A DNA stretch of 7,812 nt from positions 1 to 7,812 of the forward strand of contig JAUXBV010000133.1 of the NCBI GenBank assembly GCA_030619215.1. Reading direction: 5' to 3'. The notes beneath the pieces were generated by a model. That model ran no database searches. It was not told the origin of the DNA and worked only from the letters and a program-made list of their open reading frames with translations. The DNA comes from Fibrobacterota bacterium. Lineage in GTDB: Bacteria; Fibrobacterota; Chitinivibrionia; Chitinivibrionales; JANQEN01. The position numbers and the translations under genes are program-made. This document shows positions 6,236-7,812 of this stretch, piece after piece; position 1 is the first letter of the stretch, and each line of letters starts with the position of its first letter.

Positions 6236-7812
6236 TCACTTCTTTTTCTTCTTATCCTTCGCCAGAAGTTTTTCAAACATCTCCGGTGGTACAGGCTTGC
6301 TGAAGATATAGCCCTGAAACATATCGCATTTTTGTTTTTTAAGAAATGACAGTTGTTTCTCTGTTTCTACGCCCTCTGCGATGACTTTAAGCTTCAGGGT
6401 GTGGGCCATTGAAATAATAAGGGAGACAATTGTTTCGCTGTCCCGATATTCTCCGATATCCCGGACAAAGGACTGGTCTACCTTAAGGTTATGGATAGGG
6501 AACTTTTTAAGGTAGCTGAGAGATGAATATCCTGTTCCGAAATCGTCAATTGATATTTGAACGCCCTTCTCTTTCAGTTCATTGAGTACCTTTATGGTCT
6601 GTTCTGCATTTTTCATTCCGATGCTTTCGGTTATTTCAAGCTGAAGAGAAGAAGGCGCTAAATCACTCAGCAGCAAAATAATTTCTATTTTCTGGAGAAG
6701 GTCGTGTTGCTGGAATTGTCGTGCAGAAAGGTTTACCGAGATATGAAAGTTTTTATTACCGCTGTTTTGCCACTCTTTTGTCTTTTCGCACGCGGCACGC
6801 ATGACATATTCGCCGATTGGCACGATAAGCCCGGTCTCCTCTGCAATGGGGATAAATTCGGCCGGTGAAACAAGGCCCAGTTCCGGATGCGACCACCGTA
6901 CCAGCGCTTCCGCACCAATAATGGAGTATGTTTTTATGTCAATAATAGGCTGATAGTATACCACGAACTCCTCATGATCCAGCGCTTTATGAAGCTGATG
7001 CTCCATGGTCAGGTGTTCAAATGTGGTTGCATTCATTTCAGGAGAGTAATGCTGGAAATTGTTCTGTTCCAGCTCTTTAGCCTGGTACATAGCAGTCTCG
7101 GCGTTTTTAATCAGCTCATCAAAATCCGACCCATCCTGAGGAAAAATACTGATCCCTATGCTTGCCGAGATGTAAAAATTCTCTTCATAGGTTGACAATT
7201 TGAAAGGTATACTGAAAACCCGCAGAATCTTTTTTGCGACTTTGGCCGCGTCCTCCATTTTTGAGACTTCTTCCAGGATAATGGCAAATTCGTCGTTTCC
7301 GAGCCGAAATACTGCGTCAACTTCCCGTAATTCTTTTTTCAGGCGCTTCGCAGTATCTATAAGAATCACATCACCGGCATTAAACCCCAGTGTTTCGTTT
7401 ATCACTTTAAAACGGTTCAAATCAAGCAGCAGCAGTGCGACAATCTGGTCATTTCTCCGCGCATGGGCAAGCATGAACCCAACGTGGTCCCTAAACAGTA
7501 TCCTGTTGGGAAGGTTTGTCAGGGGATCATAATTTATTTTTTTTACAAGCTTGTTTTCTGCACTTGTCTGGTCAGAAAAAATTCCTATATAGAGTGTTTT
7601 ATTTTCCTTTACACTTGTCACAGCCGAAATCGTCATTTCTGTTAAGAAAACCTCTCCGTTTTTTCTGCGGTTCCACACACTCCCGTTCCATCGGCCGGTT
7701 TTCTTAATGTTTGACCACATGCTTTCATAAAAATCTTTTTCATGGCGACCGGATTCAAGGAATGACGGTTTATAGCCCACAATTTCATGTTCAGCATAAC
7801 CGGTAATGGTGG
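6236..7812 (-). CDS. PAS-GGDEF-EAL cyclic-di-GMP signalling protein, 5' end beyond window
   Basis: The frame stays open to the right edge, with ten further codons (ITGYAEHEI) upstream of the GTG at 7780, so that GTG is internal and the gene is N-terminally partial. Numbering from it, residues 1-75 are the C-terminal part of a PAS sensor domain (SGRHEKDFY, GRWNGSVWNRRKNGE). Residues 84-245 are GGDEF: the metal Asp is D120 in LDLNRFK, the I-site is REVD (152-155), and the signature reads GNDEF (161-165) instead of GGDEF. Residues 255-507 are EAL, with EAL at 291-293, N350 in NLSARQF, E385 in TES, DDFGTGYSS (412-420), K433/D435, E469 in AEGVE, and QGYIFSKP. All expected phosphodiesterase residues are present. 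The likely activity is c-di-GMP hydrolysis to pGpG, tuned by PAS and a GTP-binding GGDEF. No transmembrane span is visible in the part seen. It ends in a KDKKKKK tail and faces the upstream cluster convergently. Confidence 0.95.
   Translation of the reverse strand, partial: TITGYAEHEIVGYKPSFLESGRHEKDFYESMWSNIKKTGRWNGSVWNRRKNGEVFLTEMTISAVTSVKENKTLYIGIFSDQTSAENKLVKKINYDPLTNLPNRILFRDHVGFMLAHARRNDQIVALLLLDLNRFKVINETLGFNAGDVILIDTAKRLKKELREVDAVFRLGNDEFAIILEEVSKMEDAAKVAKKILRVFSIPFKLSTYEENFYISASIGISIFPQDGSDFDELIKNAETAMYQAKELEQNNFQHYSPEMNATTFEHLTMEHQLHKALDHEEFVVYYQPIIDIKTYSIIGAEALVRWSHPELGLVSPAEFIPIAEETGLIVPIGEYVMRAACEKTKEWQNSGNKNFHISVNLSARQFQQHDLLQKIEIILLLSDLAPSSLQLEITESIGMKNAEQTIKVLNELKEKGVQISIDDFGTGYSSLSYLKKFPIHNLKVDQSFVRDIGEYRDSETIVSLIISMAHTLKLKVIAEGVETEKQLSFLKKQKCDMFQGYIFSKPVPPEMFEKLLAKDKKKKK

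Noticed and set aside
7200..7532. Plus-strand open frame of 110 codons opposite the GGDEF domain
   Set aside because: Serine-rich composition typical of the antisense of a coding gene; the minus strand carries an unambiguous GGDEF domain.
7778..7780. GTG at 7780 as the start of the PAS-GGDEF-EAL gene
   Set aside because: The frame continues upstream with PAS-like residues (ITGYAEHEI) to the window edge, so the gene begins outside the window.

Overview
The window comes from a moderately AT-rich bacterium. It has Shine-Dalgarno-led genes in a short operon, a tRNA-Ser with an encoded CCA end, a PTS Enzyme I homologue and a PAS-GGDEF-EAL signalling protein. A Gram-negative host is likely, because the third operon gene has a TonB/AgmX-like C-terminus behind one membrane anchor. 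I cannot name the lineage from sequence alone; an environmental group such as Deltaproteobacteria, Nitrospirae or anammox Planctomycetes would fit, but that is a guess.

Layout. Positions 1-244 hold a long imperfect hairpin (11-92) and no convincing gene. A tRNA-Ser(GCU) lies on the minus strand (245-334). An AT-rich leader (335-563) precedes a plus-strand cluster of three genes. These are a GT35 (glycogen/alpha-glucan phosphorylase) family protein (564-2966), a PtsI-type PEP-protein phosphotransferase (2966-4717) that overlaps it by one base (TAATG), and, 30 nt further on, a membrane-anchored protein of unknown function (4748-5923). A 312-nt convergent intergenic region follows and contains two nested palindromes (6043-6187). 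The 3' part of a PAS-GGDEF-EAL protein then runs on the minus strand to the right edge of the window (6236-7812).

Main point of interest. By remembered alignment to rabbit muscle phosphorylase, the GT35 protein keeps the PLP lysine, the phosphate-contacting KR..K cluster and the EASG glutamate. It has lost almost every sugar-pocket residue: the GNGGLG loop reads GNPSKG, NDTHP reads HGSRC, the His377 equivalent is Phe and the Asn484 equivalent is His. Several replacements are basic. Its partner Enzyme I looks fully catalytic. E. coli HPr is known to bind and stimulate glycogen phosphorylase, so the tight pairing suggests a PTS-linked regulatory module in which the phosphorylase fold acts as a sensor/effector or as an enzyme of changed specificity. 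That functional reading is inference; the substitutions and the gene overlap are visible in the sequence.
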